From Enoplosus armatus (taxonomy: Eukaryota > Chordata > Actinopteri > Centrarchiformes > Enoplosidae): DNA of 64,000 nt. Under the pieces are notes generated by a model. It was given only the letters and a program-made list of their open reading frames with translations. It made no database searches and was not told the DNA's origin. The position numbers and the translations under genes were made by a program. Of the stretch, positions 26,919 to 39,160 are shown in pieces. Within the stretch, counting starts at the first letter, position 1; every line of letters starts with the position of its first letter. The stretch covers positions 13,412,001 through 13,476,000 of the forward strand of contig NC_092183.1 of assembly GCF_043641665.1 (NCBI RefSeq). The letters are read 5' to 3'.

Positions 26919-29900
26919 ATGGCTACTAGAGAGATGTCTTTACGGCAGAATTACCGTCGCCCACCGGCGAGCATTAAGCAGGAGCAGGAGGACGACTCGG
27001 ACGCTGAGGAGACACACCTGGGGCTGAGGAGGTCAGACGGGCTGGAGTCTCAGATCATCCACAGCGGACACTTCATGGTGTCCTCGCCCCACAGCGAGCA
27101 CCCCCCGAAAAAAGGCTATGACTTCGACACTGTCAACAAGCAGACCTGTCAGACCTATCATTTTGGCAAGGCGAGCATGTCGCACCTCTCCATAGACGCC
27201 TCACTGACCAAACTCTTTGAGTGCATGACTCTTGCGTACAGGTAAGTTATTATAACACATCTCACCACCCTGTACTCGCATGGGAACATTCATTTTCACA
27301 TTAGCTCCTCACCCAGTGCAAGCTGAGCTCTCTTCAAGCCTGTCCAGATCAGTAAAGTCAGGCTATGGGACCCTCTGGTGTGAAATTGCAGTCACGAGTC
27401 TCCTCTTCTTGTAACTTCCTGCTTGACCATGATTTGTAGTCAGTATAGTGCAGTGGTGAAAGAAGTACTCAGATCCTTTTAAATACTAATACCACAGAAT
27501 AAAAATAATCCATCACACGTTAAAGTCCTGCATTTAAAATTATACTTAAGTAAAAGTACAGAAATATGATAAGTAAAATATAAATAAAACAGACAAATGG
27601 CTCCTGTGACTGATATATTATTATACTACATATGACATTATTAGATTATTATTACTGATGCATTAATGCATTGGCAGAACTTTACTGTTGCAGCTGAGCT
27701 CATTTTTAGCATATATACAGTTAGGTAGGTTTGTCCAGTGGTTGCCAACCAAGGGGTGGCTCACAAGATAAATCTGGGGGGTCGTGAGATGAGTAATGGG
27801 GTATGAAAGAATAAGAAAACAGAATAAGTTCTGCCACACACATTCATATGCATAATGAATTTTTGATTATTTTACTTCTTTGGGCCTCAAACAGTTGTTT
27901 GAATGAAACCATCTGAGAAATTTAGAGGGGAAATGCTGACAACTCATGAAATGTGATAAGAGGCCCCAACTACAAACTGCTTGTTTGTGAGGGTTCTCAA
28001 GCCAAAAAGGTTGGAAACCACCCTCTTAAATGTAGTGGATTGGATGTATAAAGAAATGGAAATACTCAAGTCAAGTACAAGCATCTCAAATGTGTACTTC
28101 AGTTCATTGCTTGAGTAAAAGTACTTGTTACTTTCCACCACTGGTTTAGAGTTGAGACATTATGAGCTCTGAGGACAGGGCCTGATGAACTCACACTCTC
28201 ATTGCTCGAGACAAAAAGATCTTTGTTCTAACTGATGACTTAAAAAAAAAAAACGGGAACAAATCTTTCAGTGGTACTGGGCCAAAATCAGCTTTAGCAT
28301 GTCTTGCCAAATTTGCCATTGGCAAGTCTTAGATCGTTATCAGGATCTGACACCATTCGTTTTTTGTTTTGATAGTGCTGAAAGGGATTGCTGGCAGACA
28401 CAACTCCAGACTTGCTCAGTCACCTTTGAATAAGTCAGCCATCATGGCGTATCAATTACATAATGTTCTTGCTGAGCTGCTGTGGGTTCGATGGTAGAGC
28501 AGATCAGCCATTCATGGCAGAGTTGGTGGTTCCATTCCTGGCTCCTTTCGTTGTCCTTAAGCAAGACAGCGAACTTCAAATTGCTGCATGTCGGGGAACA
28601 TGTCCCTTTGGACAAAAAGTGTTTGCCAAATCAATGTAATGTAAGAGGCCATTCAGTGAGTGCCAGTGATGTGTGAATTAGTGTTTATCTTACTGGATAT
28701 CAGCTGGCTACACCACTGGGTGAAGGTGAGTGGTGATAACAGATATGTACTCTCTGTCTCTATTGCTGTGTAAACCAACTATTTCACAGCATAATTACAC
28801 AGCAATTATAGGTTAATCATAATGTTACTACCTAACATCACAACATTTAAACACTTGTTGTGCCACCATTTTCCTATTTACGTCATAAATGTTTTGTATG
28901 CTGGACTTTATTCTCCAGACTATGCCATCCTCCAGATTTAATCCTTAAAGTTAAAAGATGATCATTCATAATGCAGCGTAGTGTCCTGACAAAACCCAGG
29001 ACAGTGAATGTTGATAAGTTTATAGGCTTTAGACAATGTAAAAGCAGTGTTATTGTTAAGACACAAATTAAAAGTTGGGTTGATGGTAACAAGTACGTTA
29101 AGAAAGAAAAGAAAGAAAGAAAATGCTGGGCTCACGTTACCCATGGTTCTCTGTTTACAGCTATAGTGTTACTTGGTGCAGAGCCAGCTGCTCAGAGGAT
29201 TCCCTCAGACTTTATAAATGGCACCAACTTGGATTCAGCGGGAAGACTAATTATAGACAAGGAAAGCACTACAACCAGTTACTGTTCTGCTGTTGTCATT
29301 CATCTGATGAGTGTGAAGAGTGTTTATGTACATGAGAGACCATTTACTCACAACAAGAACATTGGTGCATCTGCAAAGTTTCCCCTATAAGACTGCCTCT
29401 TCTCTCGTCATTGCACCAAGCTGGACCACCTACCTACTTACTTATTGAAACATTACTTATTGAAAGCGGAAAAGACTGGACAGGAAGCACAGAGTGTAAA
29501 AAAGACAGGACAGGAAGAATGGAAAGAGAGAAACTGTGAGCTAACCCGTTTGGATTGTCATAAACATTGCCCTATCAAAGCAGATTGTAAATAAGAAAAA
29601 CATACTTATTATTTGTCTTTGTCTTCTGTCCTATTAAAATGAAATATGAACTTTAGTCATTTCATTTGACATTTGAAAAGGTTGGTACGTATTACCGTTA
29701 TAGTGCAGTAGTATTAATACACTCAGTGAGTTAGTTTAACTTCAGACTTTCAGTCTTTGAGGCCACAAAGTTTCAATCCATTATGGGGCAACTCGGCTGT
29801 TTATTATTGCTTGTTCGACTTAGAACATAATTGTGAACTGACTGTTACAGCTATATTATTGTGCTGTAATAATGAATTTCACATACTGTAGCTATAGCAG

Positions 29901-32400
29901 TGCACACTAATGAATTCCTCCAATGTCGCCTTGTTTTAGATTTATTAGTGCACATGTGTGCTGTTTCCTCCCGGTTTGTTTGACTCCTTCTCTCCATATC
30001 ACAGTTGTAACTATCATTCTAACTTGAACTTGACCTTGGCAGATTCCTGCTTGCTTGTTTTGATTGCTTTATTTCTTGAAGTATTTTCAGTACAGTGCCA
30101 GTGTTGGTTTAAGGTGACCTGTGCCTCTCTTTTTAAATTATTTGTACACTTGCTCTCTTACCTTTTACTGAGTGATGGATGTTGGCTCAGTGTTACAGCG
30201 AGCAGGCATCACTCTTAGGTATTAAGGCTTGGTTTTATTATCAAGCATCAGTATAAATGTGAAATTCAGGTTTGTATGATTCTGACAGAGATGACATTTC
30301 TTCCTGCTGGTGTCAAGTTAGTAAAGTTGAGCTGAATAAATTCATGGTAAAACAAACTTTAACAAATCCAAGTTAAGGTGTTATTGTGGAGTAGAAGGTG
30401 AGCATTTTCTTTTTCCAATTTCTTGTTGATTTTGTACAAGCAACAATATCAGCAAAGCGCTTCTTCTGCTGATAACACAAAGGAGAGCACCGTGATCTTA
30501 GAGGGTTTGAATTATTGTTGAGATATCAGTGGTCTGCTTGTACAAGTTAAGCCATTGTGTTTCTCACATAGTATGTTAACTGTACATTTTCTTGTCTTTT
30601 CAGTGGTAAGTTGGTATCTCCCAAATGGAAGAACTTCAAAGGTTTAAAACTTCTTTGGAGAGACAAGATCCGCCTCAACAACGCCATATGGAGAGCTTGG
30701 TATATGCAGTGTAAGAGTTCCACGCTGTCTTTCATTTGTTATCTATATATCTATACAGTGTAGTTTGTTTAGTATTTAGTTTAAAGTGACTTGAATTTAA
30801 CACTTCTTAAATCAAGCTGGAGCATGCGTGAAGACATCACGATCTGGTTCAAGAATTTGTTGTCAGGAATAGTGGGGAGGCTCCTTCATAAATCATAAAT
30901 CATTTCACCACATATTGCCCTTTTCAGGATCCAGGATGTCACCAGGCTTTGTTTTTCCTCTCAGTTCACACGTGTATGTTTATTGCAACCAACACTTAAC
31001 AGTAGCAACATTATCTGTAAAATCAGGAACAACCACAGTATGGAACTGGACTCTATTTTTTGTGATTCCAAGATAAATATTGGCACAGTCGGTAACGGTT
31101 TGTTTACATGCCATAAGCAGTTACCTGACAGTGACTAATAGCAGTTCTCATTCATGTCTCAAAAATAAATGCAAACTAGGTCAAGTTTTCCTGAGCTATG
31201 AGCTGAGCTCTGACCGTTCACCGGAAGCTGTTCATGTTGGCAGGCCCTTGAGCAAGCTGTAGTCTGCATACATGATGTAAGAAATAGGATTTCTCATAGT
31301 TCGAGATGTCAGTACATTCTTTTATGTTGTGTAATGATTTATGTTTCGTGTAATTATTAATATTCTTTGTGACAATTGTGGGGAATCTTGTGCACCCTTG
31401 TGTGATTGGCACTTTTATGTTTATGACCCAAAATCAATCAACAAAGCCTGGCTGGTGCACATGTTTTACAAAAAGAGAAATATCACTTTAACCACTTCTG
31501 TGATCTTTATACCTTTTAACCAATGTCTGCTGTGTATTTCAACTTAAGAGTGACTTTGAGGTTGTTTTTCTACCCCCAGATGTGGAGAAAAGGGAGAATC
31601 CTGTTTGTCACTTTGTGACTCCCCTGGATGGAAGTATAGACATGGATGTCCACCGTCCTGCAGAGGTAAAGTTTTAGGAAAAGTTTGATCATTATGTGGT
31701 ATACAAACCTTGTGACCTTCTGTGTTTTCCTGTCACCGAAATCCTCCAGTGGATCATTTTATGCTCAGTCTCTCAAACACTTACTTCTCATTTAGTTTTA
31801 TGTTTCCCTTGTCACTTCCTTTCTTTGTGCTGTGTTTTTGTTATGGGCTTTATGGGTTTATTTCCCATCTCCATCTTTCTTCTGCAGGCCGCTGCCACAG
31901 ACGGGAAATGCTGGAAAAGAAGAATTGAAATTGTCATAAGAGAATATCACAAATGGAGAACATACTTCAAGAAAAGGGTACTGTATTGTTCAATTTTCTA
32001 TAGATACACTGTAATATGGATATAGGATACTGGGCATTTCGTAGATGTATCCTGTTTGTTTGACTGGTCATGAAAAAATAATATTCATCTAATGTGGCAC
32101 TCACTAAATCTTTTATAGTTACAGAAGCACAAGGATGAGGACCTCTCAAGCTTGCTTAAGGTATGAAGAACTGCATCATGCTCAACCCACCAAAGTGCTG
32201 TCAGTATCAACATGAACATTATTATCAGCATCTGTTCAACCAGATGTTGATACTAATGGAATTAATCCATGCTAATCCAGTCACCCTCACATTATTTATA
32301 GACTTTTTAACAGATCACCTTTGACTACGCAAATTAAGTACTTTTGACTGCTTGCACCTTAGCTTGTAACCTGCTGAAATACACGATATATATATATACG

Positions 32401-32447
<47 letters not shown>

Positions 32448-35400
32448 AGGTGAATTATTAAGACTAGTGCATGACGTGTGAACACAAAGTGCCATCCCAT
32501 ATTGGCTGTACTCAACACTGCATGCTTGTGTGTCATTAACTGGCTTGGTGGTTGCATTTTGAATACTCAAAGGGGCCGGAGGAGCAGCTATCGCTGTTCG
32601 GGGAAGTCTCTCCAGACATGCTCCGTGTCTCCTTTTATCAGGATGAAGAGACTGCAGCACGCCGTTTGCCTCGAAAGCTTAATGAAACACCTGCCCCCAT
32701 GGAGATGGACCCTCTCTTTGACATGGATGTTCTGATGTCTGAGTTTTCAGACACGTTATTCTCTACGTTGGCTTCACACCAACCCATAGCCTGGCCCAAT
32801 CCAAGGGAAATTGGTGAGAAAATCATCAGCTGTGTATTTTATGAAATCAGAAGAGAAAATTAGAATTTAAGTATCTTACTACTTTTGTCTGTTGTTTGTT
32901 AACAACCTAAATTATGTAACATCTGAATATGAGGGCTGCTTGAGACTGGATCTCAACAATATGTTATGTATCTGTCAAAATAATGGATGCCTTTCCCCCT
33001 GCTCTCCCTACTTCTGCCTCTTTACCTTTCACAGCTCATGCAGGGAACGCCGACATGATCCAACCAGGACTCATCCCCTTACAACCCAACCTGGATTTCA
33101 TGGACTCCTTTGATCCACTGCAAGGTAGCAATACGACACCACCCATAGCTGCAGTAGCACTCACTAACACTGCACACTTTACAGTAATCAAGCGCACATG
33201 TTCTTGTAACTCTGCTATAGCAGTCCGCTTAGCCTAACACAAAATAGTAGTGTGGTTTTACTAACCTCTAGCTAACATAGAGACTCTTGTTCCAGACTTA
33301 TTTCACAGCCTCCGTCAGACCGTCTTCCCCTCTGTTTCCCCCACTGCACCATCTGTCACCCCTCTACCCAGCAGCAGCTCTCAGTCACAGGTAAACAGTC
33401 CCTAACACACACCACCATGAAGAGAGTCTGTCCAAGGACTGTGTGATTTTTTTCTAGATTAAAGAGTATTCATTTTTGGTCAATTTACAAGGATTTCCGC
33501 CACATCTTTTACCATCTTTCTGTCTTAATGTAGTTACACAAAAAAATCTCTATAACATAATAATATTACTAAACTTTATTTACGTAGCACTTTTCATACA
33601 TGACTCGCTGCTCAAACTGCTTAACATTAAATTGATATTCTTTTGAGAATCAACCACACCCTCAAAATGTGGCTAAATGTTTTGCTTCTCTTTCATGCTG
33701 TCGTCCTCCTTGAACCTCCCCCAGAAGTAATTTATTTAGCCATATTTTGGTGAAAGTATGTTTCAGATTTTCAGTTGGGTCCATGAATGCAGCTTTACCA
33801 TAAGTCTTTGTCTGACTTTTAGATACAAAAGATAACAGTAACTGTATCTGAGAGCAACATGGCAGCATTTTAGTGTAGTTAAGGGCACATTCATGGACAG
33901 GTTTTTAAACCAGTAAAAGGATCTTAAATTCTATTCTTCAATTCACTGGAAGCCAGTGGAGGGACTTAAAAAAGGAGTGATGTGACCTCAGTATTTTTTG
34001 TACCTTCTATCTTTCCTATGGATTGTGTACCATAAACCCTCTTGAAAACAATATAGGTATGTCTTTAGGACTAAAACAATATGCATTTTGCATCTGCCTG
34101 AACTGGATGAAGAGAAAGACAGATATAAATGCAGCTAGTTTGACAAAGAAAACCAGTGTTTTCTTAAGTATAAGTTTGTAACAGTTTTGAAAATTAAGCT
34201 GCAGCATCAACATTGACCTTGATCTGTCTTTATCTCAATATGGATTTTTTTTTGTGTCCCCTGGGAATGAAGATCATAGAACTTGTTTGTCATGGATTAC
34301 CGATTTGACAGGTTACTGATTAAAGTTAAACTGTTCCCAAATATCTTAATCTACTGGGATCATAATATTGAGGCTGACATGTCAATTATTCATAAATATT
34401 TGAATGAACAATGAATCCACTTCTGACATTGTCAAATAAATAAACCACATAAAAAGTTTAGAATGTGTAGTGCGTCTGCCCAAAATTGTAACCAGCACAA
34501 AAGAGAACATTTCCAGCTGTATGAACTTACATAGAACTGTGTCTCTTCTGTATCATATTGCACTAGAAGAAAGGACTAAGTGTGTTTGTTCCCTTTTCCT
34601 TTGTCATCCCTTGACAGGCCCAGTTAATGTCCTCCATGCAACTCACAACCAACCACATCTCCCCTCCTGGCCCCCTGCCCATCCCCTCTCCCATGACCAG
34701 TCAAACCAGTCGAACTGGTGGTGGTGGTGGTGGTGATGCTGCCTATATACAAAACTACATGCCTCTGTTTCCTGGGCAAGTGGCGCCCAGTGATCAAGCA
34801 GTAGTTTCCTCAGTCTCTCAGCCGTTATCCCATGATCCTCTGACACAGTGCCTTCCACGTCAGGACATGGCCTCAACAGCGCACATGGTTCCCTCGTCCA
34901 TGGAGAACGCCTCAGCGCTGGGTGACACTGTAGCCCCATCTGTGATTACACACACAACCTCCTCTACTGTCACACCCAGCAACACAGCCACCACCTTCAG
35001 CCACAGCCCAGAGTATAGCTCCATATCCACACAACTTCCACCTTCTCCGTCTCAACTCCAACCCTTGGCTCCATTGCCTTCCACTTCTGTGCAGCACCCT
35101 CAGACTTTTGCCCTGCCTCGCCCCTTTCAGTTATCCAGTGCCAACAAAAACCGCCCTGTGCAAAGGATTGCTCCTGCTAACACACTCCCCCCCTCCCACC
35201 TCATCCTCACAGGTCTGTTGCTTATGATCTCAAGCTCAAGATATCGATTCTGCATTTGGAGAAATTGTGCATTTACCATTGTTGATCTGGCAGTGGAGCT
35301 GTGTCACTTTAACTTAATTACCACAAGATAGCGCTCAAGCCATTCTTATTCAGTCATATTGATTTACAACGTCTATGCATATCTGAATCACTGTGGCTTA

Positions 35401-38400
35401 TACCACTGATAGTGTCATTAATTTTATGCCTTTATTAGAGAACTGATGACAGAGAGCTGACAGGAAATGTGGCAGGGTGTTGGCACCCCAACACATAAGG
35501 GGTGCCCCCTGCTTATCTTTGTAAAATTCAGTTTGAATATATTATATTGTGCATTTTTTGGCCTGAAATCTGTTAAGAGTGGTTATGTTAACCACAGACT
35601 GTTTCCTGCATAATGGAAAAGACACTGAGGAAAAAGACAGGGGGGACCCATGTGTCAAAAATGATAACTCATATATGGATCTTCACGTATGAATGCACAT
35701 AAAGCTAACACTGCTGTCTCTTATGTCAATGTTCATCCTCTCAGCCCCTTTCCCTGGTCATGCCAGTGCTGTGATCGTTACACCAACACCTCTGAAAGCA
35801 GATGTGGTCCCTAATACTGGAGTGGTCATCTCTCCGTCTCAACTTGGAGGGGTATGTTTTCAGCTCTGTCAGTGTCATCCTCACTGTTTCAGCTGTCTCA
35901 ACATTTAGATTTCTCAGTTAATTTTGTGTAATGTGTAATTCATAAATGGAAATTAATTGGGGATCAGTTACAAAGTAAAGCGAGATCATATTTTATTGTA
36001 GTGGTTCTCAGTCTTATACATCTTTTATTTCTTTTATTAGAAGAATTTATTTCTGGTCTATTTGTTCTCTTTTCATGTATCTCAGGCTTCTGGATTTCAC
36101 GTTGTATCTCAGACGCAGAAGTCTCCCAAACCGATTGTACCCAAAGAAAAATCTTATTCTTCCAGCCGCAAAAATCAGAAAGCCTCTTCTAGTGTTGGTG
36201 AGAGTTCACTCTACCCAGAAAGCTCATCATAACTCCAAACCCACCACTTGATACAAGTTTGTTTGATTTGATTGATTGATTGATTGATTGATTGTTTTTT
36301 GTGTCCAGTTCACAGTCAACCAGGATCAGGTCAAGGATCACCACGTGGGTTAGATCAAGTTCCCAGTCCCCAATCACTGATCAGCAGCAGCAGTACACCT
36401 CTGGTAAAGAATGAACAAAATCAGGTTTGTGTTTTTGTATATTTGTTTCTTAACATAATGGTTTGTGTATGACCCTGTTTGTAATATCAGTAGCATTACC
36501 TCTTTTCTTCTGTAATACATGACACACTCTCAGTAAGCCTCTGTTTAATATTTCGTGCTGTTGTTGTGTGACAGAGCCGGAGGACAACACACATATCTGC
36601 TGAGCAAAAGAGACGATCAAACATAAACATTGGCTTTAAAACACTCTGCAACCTGGTTCCCACTCTAAAGTCACAATCAAATGTAAGTCTGTGTACCTGT
36701 GTCTTCATAAAACATCCAAAATAGATTCAGGACATTACTATTTACTATTTGGCCATGTTTGAGCACAGTATTTGCTTCACATATTGTTCTAAATATTTCA
36801 CTTAATTTCTCCCTCCTACCATATTCATTAACTTTGGGCATTTAGATCAGCAATGCAGTCACATTGCAAAAGACAGTGGAGCACATTGGGAAGCTCCAGC
36901 AGGAAAGGCAGCAGATGCTGGAAGAGGTCAAGAGACTACGAGAGGAGATAGAGGAGCTCAACACCTCCATTAAGTATGTTACAACACCATATATATCTCA
37001 CCCGTCTTACAATATACAAAAGCTGCGCAGACACTTAACACATTAACTCTCAACTGTTTCTGTCTCCTGTCACTGCTTAACCACAGCTTCTGTCAGGAAC
37101 AGCTGCCTGCAACAGGGGTGCCCATCAGGCGGTATCGCTTCGACCACATGCAAGAGAAGTTCAATGAATATGTAAAGAACCGCACTCTTCAGAACTGGAA
37201 GTTCTGGATTGTATCCTCCATGAAAGAGCTTATACTGACTTACACTGTTTGCTGCTTATTGATCACACATAGTATGATGCAAACATTTTACTTTGATCTG
37301 GAATGATCTTCAGTCTGAAAGACACCTTGTTCATATCAGACTGATACATGACAGAATGACTATATCCTGTCTCATGCACAGTAAATGTAGACTTAATAGA
37401 AAGGAAAGGTTACGTAACAAAATATTCCCACTGCCCTTGAGGAAAGCCAAGCTACTGTTAGTCCAGGCTACATAGACAGTCTTATTTATACCTTATTCAG
37501 TGGCCACAGTGCTTAGAGCATTTAAGATATTAATGCAAAGGTGCATGGAAGGTGTTGTCTACTAAGCCACTCCTAGGGCAAATGCGACCTTACAAGTCAT
37601 ACTTGAAGTAACAAGAAAATATTTTATTAGTTGGATACTTTTCAGGTTAAGCAAACCACAAATTAAAGCATGACGTGGTAAAACAAAAGCTACAGACGTA
37701 CGCGCTAGAGTCTGGAGCTCGAACAGTCAGACAGAATTGCATTTTTCTCACTCTGTAGTAAAATTGATCCTTGACTGTTATCCATTATAGTTCAGCATCA
37801 TTATCAAGCCTCTCTTTGAGTCATTCAATGGGATGGTGTCAACTACAAGTAGAGCAGAGCTGTGTCAGACCACATTGCAATGGCTCGATCGTCACTGCTC
37901 GCTTCCAGCGCTCAGACCCAGTAAGTAAAATATTATTTCCATAGAAATCCGGCACAAAAACACAAAAGTATTGTAAGTCACCAGCACACCTACTCTATGG
38001 TTGCAACAGAAAGGATCAGTAGTTGTGGATCATTTGCAGCCCAGAGGGAACTTCCTTTCGGCTGCAAAGTTTTAGATCACTACTGTGTGTAATTCAGTTA
38101 CTCAATATTTTCTGCTTCCTATCTGTCACTATCTCTGTTTGTCTTTTCCTGCCCTTTCTTCTGTTATCAAGCAACCTAGACATGGCAGGAAATCTGACAG
38201 TGCATTTCATTTTTTGATAATACATGAAATCACTTCCTCATGGGCAGAAATAGTAATGATCACATTTTCCTTTTTTTTTTAGTTTTTTTTAACCTCCCAC
38301 TTGGTCAAAATAATATGCTTTTCCCCCTTACTCACTCTGACTTTAGCAAGTACACTTAGTGGATCTGATAACATAAGGTGACGTCAAATGATTTCTATCG

Positions 38401-39160
38401 TTTAGTCACAGTTTTAGCAGCTCTCGAGGAGGCTGGGTCTGCGTCGCTGCCGTAAACTGTAAAGAATTAATTTATCGTTCCAGCATGTTGTTCCATGTCT
38501 AGCTGGGCCGTCCCCTTAAATTTAATTATTCAATGAATGATTAAAATCTTTCGTGCAGTCAATTCATCAGTTGTAAGACAATTTTTTAAATTCCCCTAAG
38601 TCCTTGTCCTCAGCATGACACACATGGTGCATCCTGCGAGTGTTTAATGCAGCAGTCATGGAAAACATAGAACATGACATTAACACTTTCCCAAAATAGT
38701 TTTTTTTACATTAGACCCTGAGTCTTGCCTCCCACCCAGTCATTATACATAGTTCAGTTGTTTCATTGAGCATCCAAATCACAATCAATTTGGAAAGCTG
38801 TGGGGCGCCCCGGTAGCTCACCTGGTTAAGGCTGAGTCCCTATCCCTCTCTTTCTCCCACCTTTATTGTCTCTCTCTGAAGCTGTCACTATCCAATAAAG
38901 GATAAATAAAGAAAAAATAATCTTAAAATTGTGATTCAAGTACACGCCTACTGTGTAGCACTCTGTAAGGATACATAGCAAGACAGTTGGCTTCAAAATG
39001 CTGTGTTTTACAGCCAGGTTATGGTTATTAAATTGTGGCTTATTGTTTTTCAGTGGTGCTGAGTACCCTTCGCCAGCTGAGCACAACCACGTCCATTCTT
39101 AGTGATCCATCCCTGCTGCCTGAAGAAGCCATCCAGGCTGTCTCACACACAGATGTGTAG
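26919..39160 (+). CDS. mlxip: MLX-interacting protein (MondoA), glucose-sensing bHLH-ZIP factor
   Basis: MondoA pairs with MLX, responds to glucose-6-phosphate and activates genes such as txnip. Seventeen exons: 26919-27241, 30604-30710, 31580-31665, 31888-31977, 32119-32160, 32642-32813, 33035-33124, 33296-33390, 34618-35212, 35745-35851, 36086-36197, 36309-36424, 36575-36682, 36846-36973, 37087-37210, 37791-37920, 39054-39160; 2532 nt, 843 residues. The Mondo conserved regions are in exons 1-6 (HSGHFMVSSPHSEHP, LTKLFECMTLAY, LVSPKWKNFKGLKLLWRDKI). Exon 6 has MSEFSDTLFSTLASHQPIAW. Exon 9 is a Ser/Pro/Thr-rich transactivation region with a Gly run. The basic-HLH-zipper is in exons 13-14 (about residues 646-723: HISAEQKRRSNINIGF, LQKTVEHIGKLQQER), then the dimerisation/cytoplasmic-localisation domain. 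Exon 6 is taken to start at 32642 after TCTCCTTTTATCAG because its length then matches human. AATAAA is at 41485-41490. Confidence 0.96.
27451..28143. mobile_element. CAGTGGTG-family MITE, inverted copy, in mlxip intron 1
   Basis: The left end is CAGTGGTGAAAGAAGTACTC and the right end is GTTACTTTCCACCACTG. The left end corresponds to the reverse complement of the right end of the copy at 6538-7243, so the orientation is opposite. No coding capacity. Confidence 0.68.
28478..28690. repeat. SINE-like remnant in mlxip intron 1
   Basis: GTGGGTTCGATGGTAGAGC is followed by GGTGGTTCCATTCCTGGCTC and TTGTCCTTAAGCAAGACAGC, degraded versions of blocks typical of tRNA-derived fish SINEs. Ends are uncertain. 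Confidence 0.5.
32379..32447. repeat. (TA)n microsatellite in mlxip intron 5
   Basis: An almost uninterrupted AT/TA run with a few C, G substitutions, about 195 bases before exon 6. Confidence 0.85.
33540..34000. repeat. Possible degraded retroelement in mlxip intron 8
   Basis: ACTAAACTTTATTTACGTAG near 33572 and TTCACTGGAAGCCAGTGGAG near 33942, followed by GGAGTGATGTGACC, are blocks found in fish LINE-related repeats. No open frame remains. The assignment rests on recognition only. Confidence 0.35.
36264..36295. repeat. (ATTG)n microsatellite in mlxip intron 11
   Basis: About six GATT/ATTG units precede the T-rich acceptor of exon 12 at 36309. Confidence 0.8.
38797..38908. repeat. tRNA-derived SINE, internally shortened, in mlxip intron 16
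   Basis: GGGGCGCCCCGGTAGCTCAC followed by CTGGTTAAG is a tRNA-like 5' head; CTGTCACTATCCAATAAAGG is the usual 3' tail. The middle part with the second promoter box is missing, so this copy is shortened. Confidence 0.65.

Noticed and set aside
35482..35512. GGCACCCC...GGGGTGCC palindrome in mlxip intron 9
   Set aside because: Only eight paired bases with a short loop; expected by chance at this scale.
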